DNA of 64,000 nt, taken from the NCBI GenBank assembly GCA_027922465.2, contig BQMF02000163.1, positions 62,001-126,000 of the forward strand, in the 5' to 3' direction. Position numbers and translations under genes: made by a program. The stretch is from Turritopsis dohrnii. Lineage: Eukaryota > Cnidaria > Hydrozoa > Anthoathecata > Oceaniidae. Below are positions 9,442-20,262 of the stretch, in pieces. Under the pieces are notes generated by a model that was not told where the DNA came from, made no database searches, and saw only the letters and a list, made by a program, of their open reading frames with translations. Position 1 is the first letter of the stretch; the number at the start of each line of letters is the position of its first letter.

Positions 9442-10453
9442 TAAACCAAAATTTAAAAAATAAAGAAAAGAAAATTTTCCATTCTTATAAAAAGTGTGGA
9501 AATTAACAGCGGAAAATTTCCTGTTCTGTCCGCGGAAACTTTTCTTGAAGTGGAAAACCGCTTTTAGAAGAGAGCTTCAGATTTCACCTAATGACGTAGA
9601 TAATTCTCACTTTTAAACAATAAAGATACGGCTGTTAACTTCTGGATTAGTTGTGAGTTTTCCAAACTTAAATTTCTGTTCTTTTTTTCCGTTTCCTATA
9701 AAATATACATTGTGATAAAGACAAAAAGATTGTAAAGTTACAATGAAAACCACGATAGCGAAAATGATTTTTTATGCAAAACATATATATCATTTATCTA
9801 TACAAAATATAATATGGTCTTTCTGAGTAGTTGGTCCTACTTCCACACGAGTCATAGATCAAATGTTGCAGTCTTATGAAGTTATTGGAATATTTTGATA
9901 GTGCCATTTTTATTCCTGAAGATTGCATACTAATTTGTACTCATTTTGCTAAAAAAAATCCAGCGAACCTATAAGTGGATTTATTGAATAAATTTAAACT
10001 AAAGTAATCCTGCTAAAAGTTAGTGACTCACTTCATTTCGCCAGAATGTATAACCATCTATAACTCTATTTTTTGAAAATAATTTCAAACTTTGCCCGAT
10101 GGTAGCTGTAGCTGTCGAAAGGTAACCATAATTAACTCGCTTGTTCATGACACGACAAACTCTGACTTATATAATTATAATGACTGAACAGATAAGCGAA
10201 AATATTTTTCAAATCTATTTTTCTAACTCGCCTTCCACACCTGATATAAATAACGTGATCTTTAGAAAATTTCGTTGTTATTTTGAACGATTTATCTGCT
10301 GTTCTCCCGTATTTCTGTATTCATATTATCATTATATTTTTCTGTATTGGAATTTTAACACAATGACTTTGGAATTGACACAATCGACTTTTACTATGGA
10401 AGAGTCTTTATCGCACATTTATTTTTAGATTGCGCAAATGCAAATTAATTTTA
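9442..10453. repeat. Diverged copy of the duplicated receptor-flank block
   Basis: In reverse orientation it resembles 23550-24450, the region upstream of the second receptor locus. Matching blocks include a stretch around 9830-10140 and AGACTCTTCCAT-like sequence near 10400. There are many substitutions and small indels. It has no convincing coding region. The Helitron array starting at 10454 interrupts it, and similarity appears to resume at 16489. Confidence 0.6.
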
Positions 10454-11197
10454 CTAGCCACCAAGGCGGCGTCGCTCGCCGCCCATGTTCAGCCTTCGTT
10501 GTATCACCACCTGCTCCAAAAAACCAGCGATAAGACTTCCTTTGCTGCTGGCTTTATCGCTTAACAAAGCTCGTTTGCACGTGAAGAGAAATACGTTCCT
10601 GGTGTTTCAAAACTGACATGTTCTTAACTCAGCCGTTCATTGTCGCGGTCGCATTTGAAATGCTAAATGAATGAAGTGAATAAAAAACATTCGATCAGAT
10701 TAAAATAGATTAAAAGAAATCGCTTAAAAGAAATTAAGACAACTATTAAGACAAAAGTAAAAAACATTTTGTTTCAGGATACTCTTTTTTACGTATCGGT
10801 TTTTAAACATTTTGATTGCTCGAAAAAAAGTTCACCCGTCTCAGACAGTCAGGCAAGCGTTAGGACACACTGGCAAACCGCACATGCTGCCACGTTCTGC
10901 CACTGCTACTTTTTTTCCAAAATGTTTAATCAGTTAGTTTCTTTGTATTTAGTTGATGTATTGTTTTCAAAGCCAAGCCAACGTGGAATATAAAACTAAC
11001 AATAATAATAAAAACAAAACATTATTCCTATTAGTTCATCAGCCAAAAGAAGTTACGTTCGATTGGGGTTGCAATGTATTTGCTTCGAACTCACGTCGCA
11101 CACAAAAAAAGAAATAATTTCGCTCACAACTCAATCTAGCATTTTATGTGACTTACAGATAAACAACCAGACGGAGAATCGGCTATTAATATATAGA
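10454..11197 (-). mobile_element. Complete minus-strand Helitron (744 bp), array member 1
   Basis: The 3' end is CTAG at 10454-10457 with hairpin GCCACC-AA-GGCGGC (one mismatch). The 5' end at 11197 directly abuts the CTAG of the next copy. It carries at 10555-10570 the uninterrupted sequence ATCGCTTAACAAAGCT, the empty counterpart of the piggyBac insertion site in the third array member. No Rep or helicase gene. Confidence 0.85.
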
Positions 11198-12009
11198 CTA
11201 GCCGCCAAGGCGGTGTCGCTCGCCGCCTATGTGCACCTGCTCTGTGTCACCATGGAGACCCCAATAAACCTCATATTTCCTGGAAAACGGCTCGTACAAC
11301 TTGTGTTTAGCCAGAGGAAGATTCGAAATCAAATATCAAATATCAGTTTAAACAATGGTTCTAAAAAAACCCAAACGTAAGGAGAAAAAACTTTAACTTT
11401 TTATTAGCTTTTGTTTTAAAAAAGTTACCCGCTCTAACATGGGTGCTATCAAACAGGGGTGAAATGGTTTCTCTTCTTAAAAAGATCACACGGGAGGAGA
11501 GAAAAAAGGCACGTGCTAAATGAATAAATGGAATAAAAAAAACGTTCGATCAGAAGCGCTTAACAATTAAAAAAAGAAATTGAATTATTATAAATTATTA
11601 AAACATTTTGTTTTATGACCCTTTTTTTATCTATCGGTTTTTAAACATTTTGTATGCTCAAAAAAAAAGTTCATCAGTCTCAGACAATCAGGCAAGCAAT
11701 AGGATACACTGGCAAACCGCACAGCTTTTTGTCCAAACTGTTTTATGAGTTAGTGTCTTTGTATTTAGTTGATGTATTGTTTTCAAAGCCAAGTCAACGT
11801 GGCATATAAAACTAAGAATAATAATGAAAACAAAACGTTATTCCTATTAGTTCATCAGCCAAAAAAAGTCACGTTCGATTGGGGTTGCAATGTATTTGCT
11901 TCGAACTCACGTTGCACACAAAAAATGAAATAATATCGCTCACAACTCAATCTACCATTTTGCGTGACTTACAAACAAACAGACAGAGAATCGGCTATTA
12001 ATATATAGA
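11198..12009 (-). mobile_element. Complete minus-strand Helitron (812 bp), array member 2
   Basis: CTAG plus hairpin lies at 11198, and the 5' end TCTATATATTAATAGCC (minus strand) at 12009. Both ends join directly to other Helitrons. Its 3' half belongs to the subtype seen at 159-1007, while members 1 and 3 carry a different 3' half, so the array mixes subtypes. Non-autonomous. Confidence 0.85.
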
Positions 12010-12148
12010 CTAGCCGCCAAGGTGGCGTCGCTCGCCGCCCATGTTCAGCCTGCGTTGTGTCACCACCTGCTCCAAATTATTGCACTTAAAACCAGCGATA
12101 AGACTTCCTTTGCTGCTGGCTGTATCGCTTAACCCATTAGGTACCCGT

Positions 12149-12685
12149 GTTGCCTGAGGGCAACAAAACTTTGTAGGTGCATTACAGATAGTTTTCAGTA
12201 CATTGGGCTCAAGTAACTACATCTATGCAATGGTCATATTGTGTTCTGTCAAAATTTACTGTGTATTTGACGATATTGAAATCTTCCTAGCAACAAGAAC
12301 TAGCAGTTGCTAGGTAAATTTGAAATTTTCTTCGTGTTGCCAGTTTGCAACAGAAATTGTTTTAACGATGAAAATGCTGATCTTGAATTGGAGATTCTAT
12401 ATCTTGGTTCAATTCTCCAATACTTAAAGTGCATCTTTATAAAAAATTCTATACAAAATGGGTTACGTCAAAGGCTACAATCATAATTGAAAGTCGAAGT
12501 TGCATTTGGGCAACGCGAGGAGTGTTGCTCAAAAGCAACAATTAATAAAACTTTCCAAACTTTTCGTATTAGCATATTTAGAAGCCACAAATTGCGTAAC
12601 TTGCTGCTTTTAATCATCCTATATAACAGCCTTATGTTTTAGGATGCATTTAATGGTTTTTTTCTGAACGTTGCCCTGTGGCAAC
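12149..12685. promoter_or_regulatory. Left cluster of five GTTGC-N6-GCAAC palindromes
   Basis: Sites are at 12149-12164, 12336-12351, 12499-12514, 12524-12539 and 12670-12685, all 16 bp with the same arm spacing. They lie between the left terminal repeat and the transposase start. Subterminal repeats in piggyBac elements are known transposase-contact or transposition-enhancing sites; that role here is inference. Confidence 0.7.
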
Positions 12686-12788
12686 GCCAGGAAATAGGTT
12701 TATGTTGGTCAGAAGAAGTCAGAATGTGATTTATTTTTTTATTATTTCGATGCAAAATTAATAAATTACTATTGTATATAAACAAAAA

Positions 12789-15000
12789 ATGGCTAATGCA
12801 GCTAAACTGCGTGTACGTGAAAATAAATTCAAGGTTGGTGCACATGTGTCAGTCTCAGGATATTATTTCAATGAAGATGCATCAGATTTTGATTCGCGAT
12901 TTTATGGACATGTGGTTAGGGTGCTCAGCAATGATGATGTTAGAGTAAAGTGGATAATTGATGGAGCACAGTCAGTTGTGGATCCCAACGAATTAAGGTT
13001 AGAAACACAAGAAATAGTTGATGTTGCCCCAGTACCCCAAGTAGATTTCGATATTGACAATGACAAAGAACCTGGGATCAAAATTAAGATTGAAGGAAGA
13101 AAAAGCTCTCGAAAAGGGAATAGCATTTGTTATGCTGAAGAAGAGGAGGAATGTGAACATTCTAAAACAGAAAAGGGAAAGGAAGAGGATGTAGCCTCAA
13201 GAAGGCAAAAAAAAAAAAAGAAAGCTGAGGACAAACTGATAACAAGAGGATCAAAACGCACATCGCTTATTACCACAAGCAATGCCAAAAATATCAGTGC
13301 AAACAATGAAGGAAATATTTCTGTACATGATGTACTTGACGTTCTGGAGACCAATAATAGGTGGTTAGGTGCAGATCTCTTCCTAACACCGCCAGATGGA
13401 AATGGATCAGATGAAGATTCTGGTGATGAAGAAGAAGTTCCACAGTTCCATCAACTATCAAAACGGAAGGTACTGGCTTCCTGTGAGCTACAAGTAATTA
13501 CTCATGACGAGGATGAGGTGCGTGTTATTTCTAACAAAAATGATCAATATCATTTTGATAAAGATTATACTGCATCATCGAAGACTGACAATTCCCTTAC
13601 ATCACATGTATGGGAAAAAATTAAGGAGAATGAAAAACAAATTCAATTGAGAGATGACATGGACTGTAATGACCACAATTGGTCACATGTTAGGTTGTTT
13701 GAACTTTTTTTTGATGATGAGCTTGTGGATCAAATAGTTCAGATGACAAATGCATATGCCATAGAACAGGCTGTCGTTGGTTGGAGTAGTATTGATAACA
13801 GTACACTACGTGCATTTATCGGAATCTTGATTCTTAGTGGCTATAATCAGCTTCCACCATATAAAATGTATTGGGAGGAAGCCTCCGATGTACAACAGCC
13901 ATTAGTATGTGATGCTATGCCACAAAACCGATTTCAACAAGTGCTTAGGTATTATACACTTTAGTGATAATGCTAATCTGAATCAAAATGATAAATGTGC
14001 TAAAGTGCGCCCTTTGTTGGATAATGTGTAAAGAACGATTCAGAAAATTTGCAATGAAAACAAAGTCGGTAAATGTGGATGAGTCCATGATACCCTACTT
14101 TGAAAAGTTTGGCCAACGATTAAAACAAGGTATGCCTTTAAAACCGATTCGATCAGGCTATAAAGTATGGTGCTAAAATCTAAAAGGTGGCTACCTTTAT
14201 GACTTTGAAATTTATCAGGATAAAGGCTCCACTAATGACTATGCTAAAGACTTTGGTTTGGGACCAAGTGTAGTCTTGAACCTCCGGGAGTCATTAGGCA
14301 CAGGTAACTATTCTGTGTTTATTGACAATTACTTTAACTCTATTCCTCTTATGAAGCACCTCAGCATAAAGGGCATTGGTTGCACAGGAACACTGAGGGC
14401 CAATCTGTTACAAGATTGCCCACTTTCCCAGAAAGCTGACATAAAAAAACAACCAAAGGGATATTATGAAGGTTTTGTAGAGAGGCAATGTGGTGTTGAG
14501 ATAGTAGCTTGGAGTGATAACGGTCCAGTTACTGTTGGCTCAAACTTTGAGAGTGCAGAACCAGTGGGAACAGCAAAGAGGTGGTCAAAACAGTCTTCAC
14601 TGTATGTCAATGTGCCTAGACCTAAATTGTTAGAGGCTTATAATGAATGTATGGGTGGAACCGATCAAATGGATCAATCATTAGCTGCTTACCGCCCATG
14701 TATAAGAATTAGAAAGTGATACTGGCCTATATTTGTGTATTGTCTTCAGGTCAGTTTGTACAATTCCTGGATATTGTACAGACTGTTAGAGAAAGAGTGC
14801 ACTCTTCTAGAGCATCTATGTGCTATCGCCACCAGTTACCTGAAAAACCACTCTTATCAAAAGCGTATTGTTAAATCAACCGAGGCAAGATTTTTTAACA
14901 GTCGTGTAGCAAAACGAGTCCCTCAGGAAATACGTTTTAATGGTATCAATCACTTACTGGGACTATTTGACCAATTGTTCTTATTTAGGCAGTTCACTTA
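12789..15000 (+). pseudogene. piggyBac transposase, broken
   Basis: From ATG 12789, residues about 14-73 form an SH3/Tudor-like segment (KFKVGAHVSVS... VRVKWI), followed by an acidic, low-complexity linker and then the DDE_Tnp_1_7 core. The three catalytic Asp contexts are visible: VNVDESM, VFIDNYF and MGGTDQMDQ. The frame is lost twice between about 13950 and 14030. TAA at 14174 follows VWC, and TGA at 14717 stands where a Trp is expected before YWPIF. The C-terminal part continues in frame to about 15000. With two frameshifts and two stops it cannot encode a working enzyme. Confidence 0.85.
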
Positions 15001-15139
15001 TAATTTTTCCAAAATAATTTCCTTTCAGCACAAAGATTTTTTTATTAATTTAAAAAAAATATTCATATCTAGGATAATGCTTCTTTATATTCATAGAAAA
15101 TATCATGTTCCAATTGTTTGATTGATTTATATCGCCTGT

Positions 15140-15473
15140 GTTGCTCCAGGGCAACATTAAGGGGTTAAATAAGTGTCAGCTAGTTTATCCCTTCAATTAT
15201 TTTATCCTCTAAATGAACTAAAACTTGAAAAGGACTGAACAAATGATTTAATTGTAGAAAAAAGTGTCAGTTTCTGCTTGACACCCCGCGTTGCCCGCAG
15301 GCAACACTATAAAGATCACGAATTTGCACTAATTGAATTTTCAGTAATTGTTACTGAGTTGCATATAATAAAATGCACTATGCACAGTAATATTCAAATA
15401 TCATAAGGAGAAGATACATGTGTTTGCCAAAAGTTGCCTTTAGGCAACAGTCCCTGTGTTGCCTCAGGGCAAC
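15140..15473. promoter_or_regulatory. Right cluster of four GTTGC-N6-GCAAC palindromes
   Basis: Sites are at 15140-15155, 15290-15305, 15433-15448 and 15458-15473. They have the same 16-bp architecture as the left cluster, between the transposase and the right terminal repeat. The innermost bases vary while the arms GTTGC/GCAAC are fixed. Confidence 0.7.
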
Positions 15474-16488
15474 TTGAAAATTTAGGCACTTACACTGTGC
15501 GTAGAAAAATGGGACCAGCGAATAAACTGGTTTCAGGATAAAACTAGATGAATACTCAAATGACTAATAAAAACACATAAATCCCTTTTCATGGTACCTA
15601 ATGGGTTAATAAAGCTCGTTTGCACGTGAAGAGAAATACGTTCCTGGTGTTTCAAAACTTGCATGTTCTTAACCCATCCCTTCATTGTCGCCGTCGCATT
15701 TAAAATGTCAGCAGACTTTCTTGCTTTACACAATGCATTCCGAACGTGAACTTCAAGTGGTTTTTATTTAAAATTTTAAACCAATCAAATATCAGTTTAA
15801 CAATACACTCAAAATGCAGAGAGAAAAGACTTTTCAACTTATTATTAGCTTTTGTTTTACGCGCTCTGACATGGGTGCTGTCAGAAGTAGGTTAAAAAAA
15901 TGGTTTCTCTTAAAAAAATCACACGGGAGGAGAAAAAATGCACGTGCTAAATGAATGAAGTGAATAAAAAACGTTCGATCAGATTAAAATAGATTAAAAG
16001 AAATCGATTAAAAGAAATTAAGACAACTATTAAGACAAAAGCAAAAAAATATTTTGTTTCATGATACTCTTTTTTTACCCATCGGTTTTTAAATATTTTG
16101 ATTGCTCGAAAAAAAGTTCACCCCTCTCAGACAGTCAGGCAAGCGTTAGGATACACTGGCAAACCGCACATGTTGTCACGTTCTGCCACTGCTGCTTTTT
16201 GTCCAAAATTTTTAATCAGTTAGTTTCTTTGTATTTAGTTGATGTATTGTTTTCAAAGCCAAGTCAACAGTGGTTCTTGGAATATAAAACTAACAATAAT
16301 AATAAAAACAAAACGTTATCTTTATTGGTTCACCAGCCAGAAAAAGTCACGTTCGATTGGGGTTGCAATGTATTTTGTTTCGAACTCACGTCGCACACAA
16401 AAAAAGAAATAATTTCGCTCACAACTCAATCTACCATTTTGCGTGACTTACAAACAAACAAACAGAGAATCGGCTATTAATATATAGA

Positions 16489-17343
16489 TGTCATTATTAT
16501 TTTTGTCAGAATTTGTCATTTGCATCGCTATGTTGATATAAGCGCCTTTATCCAAATTAGTTTCCAATTACTCTAGCATTAAAGCATTGACAGTTGTGTT
16601 ACTTCATTCCTTCAGATTAGGTTCTCCAGAGGTTGTCTTAAGATTATATTATTACTTAAAGAAAATATCCTACGTTTTCATAAAACAAAAGAGATTTTTG
16701 AGCATCCTATGGCAACATCGACTTTATACATAGCCTCCTACAACGAACAGTTAATTCTCTTTAATAAGAAATGTGAGTGTGACATGCATACATGTATGAT
16801 TTGTGTTATATCTTCTCAAATTATTAAAATTGTTGTGATTAACATATTACATGGTGCATATTATATCAAGTAAAGAAAGAAAAAACACAATTTAAAATGA
16901 AGCAGAAGCTTTTCGTTAAAAAACCATCATCAGTGCTATGTAACAAGTTTTATGAAAATGTACAAGTGAAAAATCTAAAAAGAGAATAATGAGAAATCGC
17001 AGTAATTTTCATGGGAGCAACGGCAAAATGATAATTATCACGATTTCAATTCATAATGATATTACATTATTTACGTCACTCCATTTCGAAAAAGTCGTAG
17101 AACCTTTGTCTCGGGATTATTGTTCAAGCTTGGGCGTTTGAGGGCAATTAACGATGTCTCCAAATTCTTACGCGTTCTATTATTGAATCACTTTAATCAC
17201 TATGGTTACATATTGTATTTTATATTTATTTACATGAAAACTAGAAGAGGGATCTTGTTCGTCTAGACGTTGTGGAGGTTCTTCCAACGTGTTCAGAAGA
17301 AATGATTATATAGTGTGTTTCTTAATGTTGGAAAAGGAAGCAA
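16489..17343. other. Non-coding interval
   Basis: The first 40 or so bases resemble the continuation of the receptor-upstream sequence (TCATTATTATTTTTGT against TCATTGTTATTTTTGT read on the minus strand near 23545). The rest shows no gene, repeat or inverted repeat that I can support. Confidence 0.4.
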
Positions 17344-17637
17344 TCTATATATTAATAGCCGATTCTCCGTTTGTTTGTTTGTCTGTAAGTCATGCAAAAT
17401 GGTAGATGAGTTGTGAGCGAAATTATTTCTTTTTTTGTGTGCGACGAAGCAAATACATTGCAACCCCAATCGAACGTGACTTTTTTTGGATGATGAACTA
17501 ATAGGAATAACGTTTTGTTTTCATTATTATTGTTAGTTTTATATTCCACGTTGACTTGGCTTAAAGAAACTAACTGATTAAACATTTTGGACAAAAAGCA
17601 GCAGTGGCAGAACGTGGCAACATATGTTGGGTTTGCC
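17344..17637 (+). mobile_element. Helitron family 1, 5' fragment
   Basis: It starts TCTATATATTAATAGCC after an A, as a Helitron insertion should. About 290 bases follow the family-1 5' region, then similarity ends near TTTGCCAC. No hairpin plus CTAG end was found, so it is 3'-truncated. Confidence 0.7.
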
Positions 17638-19640
17638 ACTAACTTTTTAACAGAATGCAAAGTTAAGTTAAGTAGGCATTTTCCCCCTTTCCCCGGGAAG
17701 GCTCTGCTTTGCTTTGAGGTTTGTTTCTGGGAAACCAATACCTTCCTGCTATTAATGTATATAAGTTGTGGATGGGAATATATTATTTGTTGACTTTTTT
17801 GACAATCCCTCATATTGTAGATAGAAGTAAGGCTTCTAAACTTTTCAAATCACACTAAAATTATTTGTTGACTGAGCATCAATGTGCTCAACAGCTGTGT
17901 TGTGTGCTAGCAATATCCATACGATTCATAGATATTTCTTATCCACTCCATTTTTACTTAACCTTTTGGTTTTTTTTTTGAACCACTGGCACAAGAAAGA
18001 GTCTATTTCCGCACAACAAACCAAACTAGTCAACACAACCCTGATTTTTGTACACCTTGATGTAAACAAAGATTTCTATTGGTTAAAAAAGTCGTACGAT
18101 ATTTGTGAAACAATCGATTTCACTATCAAAACATTCGAAAGGTCCATTCGAATTATTTGATTGGCTAAAAAATATCGCACAATTTTTGTAAACCAATCAA
18201 ATAATTCGAATGGACTTTTCAAATGTTTTAATAAATCCATTTCCAATTTGTTTAATATTTCTTGAGTTGTTGATTTCAATATTTGAATGTTTATTTCTTT
18301 GAAATCCTGCTTTCAAACATCAACCTTTTTACCATATAATTAACTACGTTCCGGCTATCTTGAAAGTTTTTCAATGAACCTCGGGGCTATTAATCCCAAG
18401 TCACCCTTGAAACCATGTTATTACTAGTACTAATAATTTGTCTGTTAGTTTTACTATTTCAGGTGTATAAGGCATTATCAAGAGTAATTGATATCAATTT
18501 ATGAATTGAGACGAATCACTATTGTCGTGGAATATCTGGTATACTCGAAACAATGGAACTGCTGAACCAAGACAGGAGTAACAGATGTGACGTGTTGGGC
18601 ATTTCCAGCATATAGCGGTCAGGAAACTTTGATTCAAATTGGTTATCGTTCATTTGAAAGGAACATGCGACCAATTCAAGAATGTTTTATTCATTCAAAT
18701 TGAATTTTGTCGATTGACATTTAAAGTTGCAACATAAAACTGGATGTTGTTCATTATATCTGGGTTAAGTTACCTGAACATTTTGGCAAAGTTTAAAAGA
18801 TGTCTGTTATGTATTGCTTGTTGGTTTTACTTCCTGGTGTTTCTTTATGCATACGAAAAAGCTATTTTTTTATAATAGATCATTTTTATTCATGCTCTTT
18901 TTGCGACTATGAATGTCGGAATTTTTTTGAATCTGTACTTATGCATAAAAGAACTGGAAATTATTGATTCATAAAGCATTTTGTTTTCCTTCTCTTTTCC
19001 ATCCCCATCCCACATTCACAAAATCAAATCTTTAAATACACGTTATCAGACTATCAAACCCGACCTTGTTTTGATTTTTTATATTGTGACACTACTTGAT
19101 ATTAAGTTTTTATAACTGAAAATTGCTATGGGCCAATTTCTGATAATTTACATCAAATTACCACATCAAAACGAGGCAAGGTAGCAATGTGAAAAGGTCT
19201 TTGAATTGCAATATAACTAAATTGTACATTACATTGATAGTATACATTTCAAGAAAACTAACAAAAATTACATTATATTCTTTCAGTGGTGCTATTTTCT
19301 TTTCGCAGAGTGGTCTCTTCTTAATCGTGATCATATTCTTCGTAAGGCCATGCGCTTTTTAACGATTCTTATAAAGTAGCACCTGCACGTTCTTTTTATC
19401 TTCATGAGAAAACCATTGAATTGCATCCCCAGGTGATTCAAATTTTCGTCACGGGATTTGCACACCTTGATTATATTTTTGTCACCTTTTTTTGACACGG
19501 AATTTGCGTATATCATTTTCGAAGTTGTATGTGGTAAACATTTTTCCGGGTTACTACTATATAATATTATTCACTTGTAGATTTGGATTCATTTTGTATA
19601 TAGGGATGTGATGTGTGTATGTAGTTACGTCATGAAACTT
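17638..19640. other. Sparse AT-rich interval
   Basis: No supported gene. It contains one strong inverted repeat (18128-18228). Short open frames here lack domain signals. Confidence 0.4.
18128..18228. repeat. Inverted repeat, 36-37-bp arms
   Basis: The left arm 18128-18164 and right arm 18193-18228 pair with a few mismatches around a 28-base loop; the core is ATTCGAATTATTTGATTGG against CCAATCAAATAATTCGAAT. This could be a small MITE remnant. Nearby TTGGTTAAAAAA and TTGGCTAAAAAA stretches suggest a further degenerate repeat. Confidence 0.7.
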
Positions 19641-19641
19641 G

Positions 19642-19700
19642 TTTTTATAGAGCTGAAGATGATTAATATATTAATCGAAATATATTCTCAATAATAATAA
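19642..19700 (+). ncRNA. Hammerhead-like ribozyme motif (Penelope-like signature)
   Basis: CTGAAGA at 19653-19659, a self-complementary GATTAATATATTAATC at 19661-19676 and GAAA at 19677-19680 reproduce the CUGANGA / stem II / GAAA core. The flanks can form stem I: TTATAGAG upstream against CTCAATAA downstream, with one mismatch. Stem III would be only 2 bp. One extra U sits between CUGAAGA and stem II. Penelope-like retroelements carry hammerhead motifs of this look; no Penelope ORF is seen nearby. Self-cleavage is not shown. Confidence 0.4.
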
Positions 19701-19779
19701 AGAATACCATTGTTGGTTATTACAAATCAAAAACTCAATATCGGTGACCGGTTTATATTAACTACATATCTTTTCTATC

Positions 19780-20262
19780 CAGAGAGATTTGATAAGGCCT
19801 TCGTTTCTCTCGTTTCTAGAAACATCTAGCAAGAAATGGAAGTTCAGTAACATATACGATAGAGAGCTGTAAATTCTACTATCTATGCCTTAATGAACAA
19901 TTGGAAACTGATTTGGGTCAAAAAAGGTCATGTTAAAATAACGAGCATACAAATCATTAGTTCCCTCGTGGACGTTGCCTCGTAGAATAAAACAAAAATT
20001 GACTCTCACGTGGAAATTCCCTCTTAAGAAACTCCTTCCTCATTTTCTATCTGACGCTAGATATCGTTATCTTTATAAAGATTAGACAGTAAATTAAACA
20101 GAAGTTAATATTAGTTGTATGGCAAGTATTTTTGAAAAACATATGTCCAGTTCAAACAAGGGGAAACGTGACGTCATAAAAATGGCTTCCAAATGATAAG
20201 GAAAACATCGTCAAGTGAGAAATTGTGACATTACATCCCATATGAAAGTTCAATCAAGATTT
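19780..20262. repeat. Duplicated 3' flank of receptor gene 1
   Basis: This stretch resembles 21810-22332, the 3' flank of the broken receptor gene, and in part 33551-33730 downstream of the third (inverted). Shared blocks include GAGAGATTTGATAA, TTTTCTATCTGACG and GGAAAACATCGTCA. The receptor genes were therefore duplicated with their flanks. Confidence 0.7.

Larger units (their letters stand above)
12133..15605 (+). mobile_element. piggyBac element (3473 bp) with TTAA duplication
   Basis: Perfect terminal inverted repeats CCCATTAGGTACC (12133-12145) and GGTACCTAATGGG (15593-15605) are flanked by TTAA at 12129-12132 and 15606-15609. The same host sequence with a single TTAA is present in the Helitron at 10561-10564. 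Subterminal DNA contains nine 16-bp palindromes, GTTGC-N6-GCAAC. The transposase gene inside is broken. Confidence 0.92.
12010..16488 (-). mobile_element. Minus-strand Helitron, array member 3, interrupted by piggyBac
   Basis: The 3' end with CTAG is at 12010-12013 and the 5' end at 16488. Total 4479 bp; removing the piggyBac and one TTAA leaves about 1002 bp, the usual size of this family. The base after the 5' end is T, giving the A|T target expected for Helitrons. Confidence 0.85.

Noticed and set aside
12149..12685. GTTGC...GCAAC repeats as a CRISPR array or transcription terminators
   Set aside because: Irregular spacing, a eukaryotic context and placement inside piggyBac ends favour transposase-related sites.
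16061..16480. A frame of about 75 residues (HFDCSKKSSPVSDSQASVR-like) open in many Helitron copies
   Set aside because: It is antisense to the element, begins and ends at different points in each copy and is interrupted by indels; its recurrence reflects copy identity, not coding constraint.
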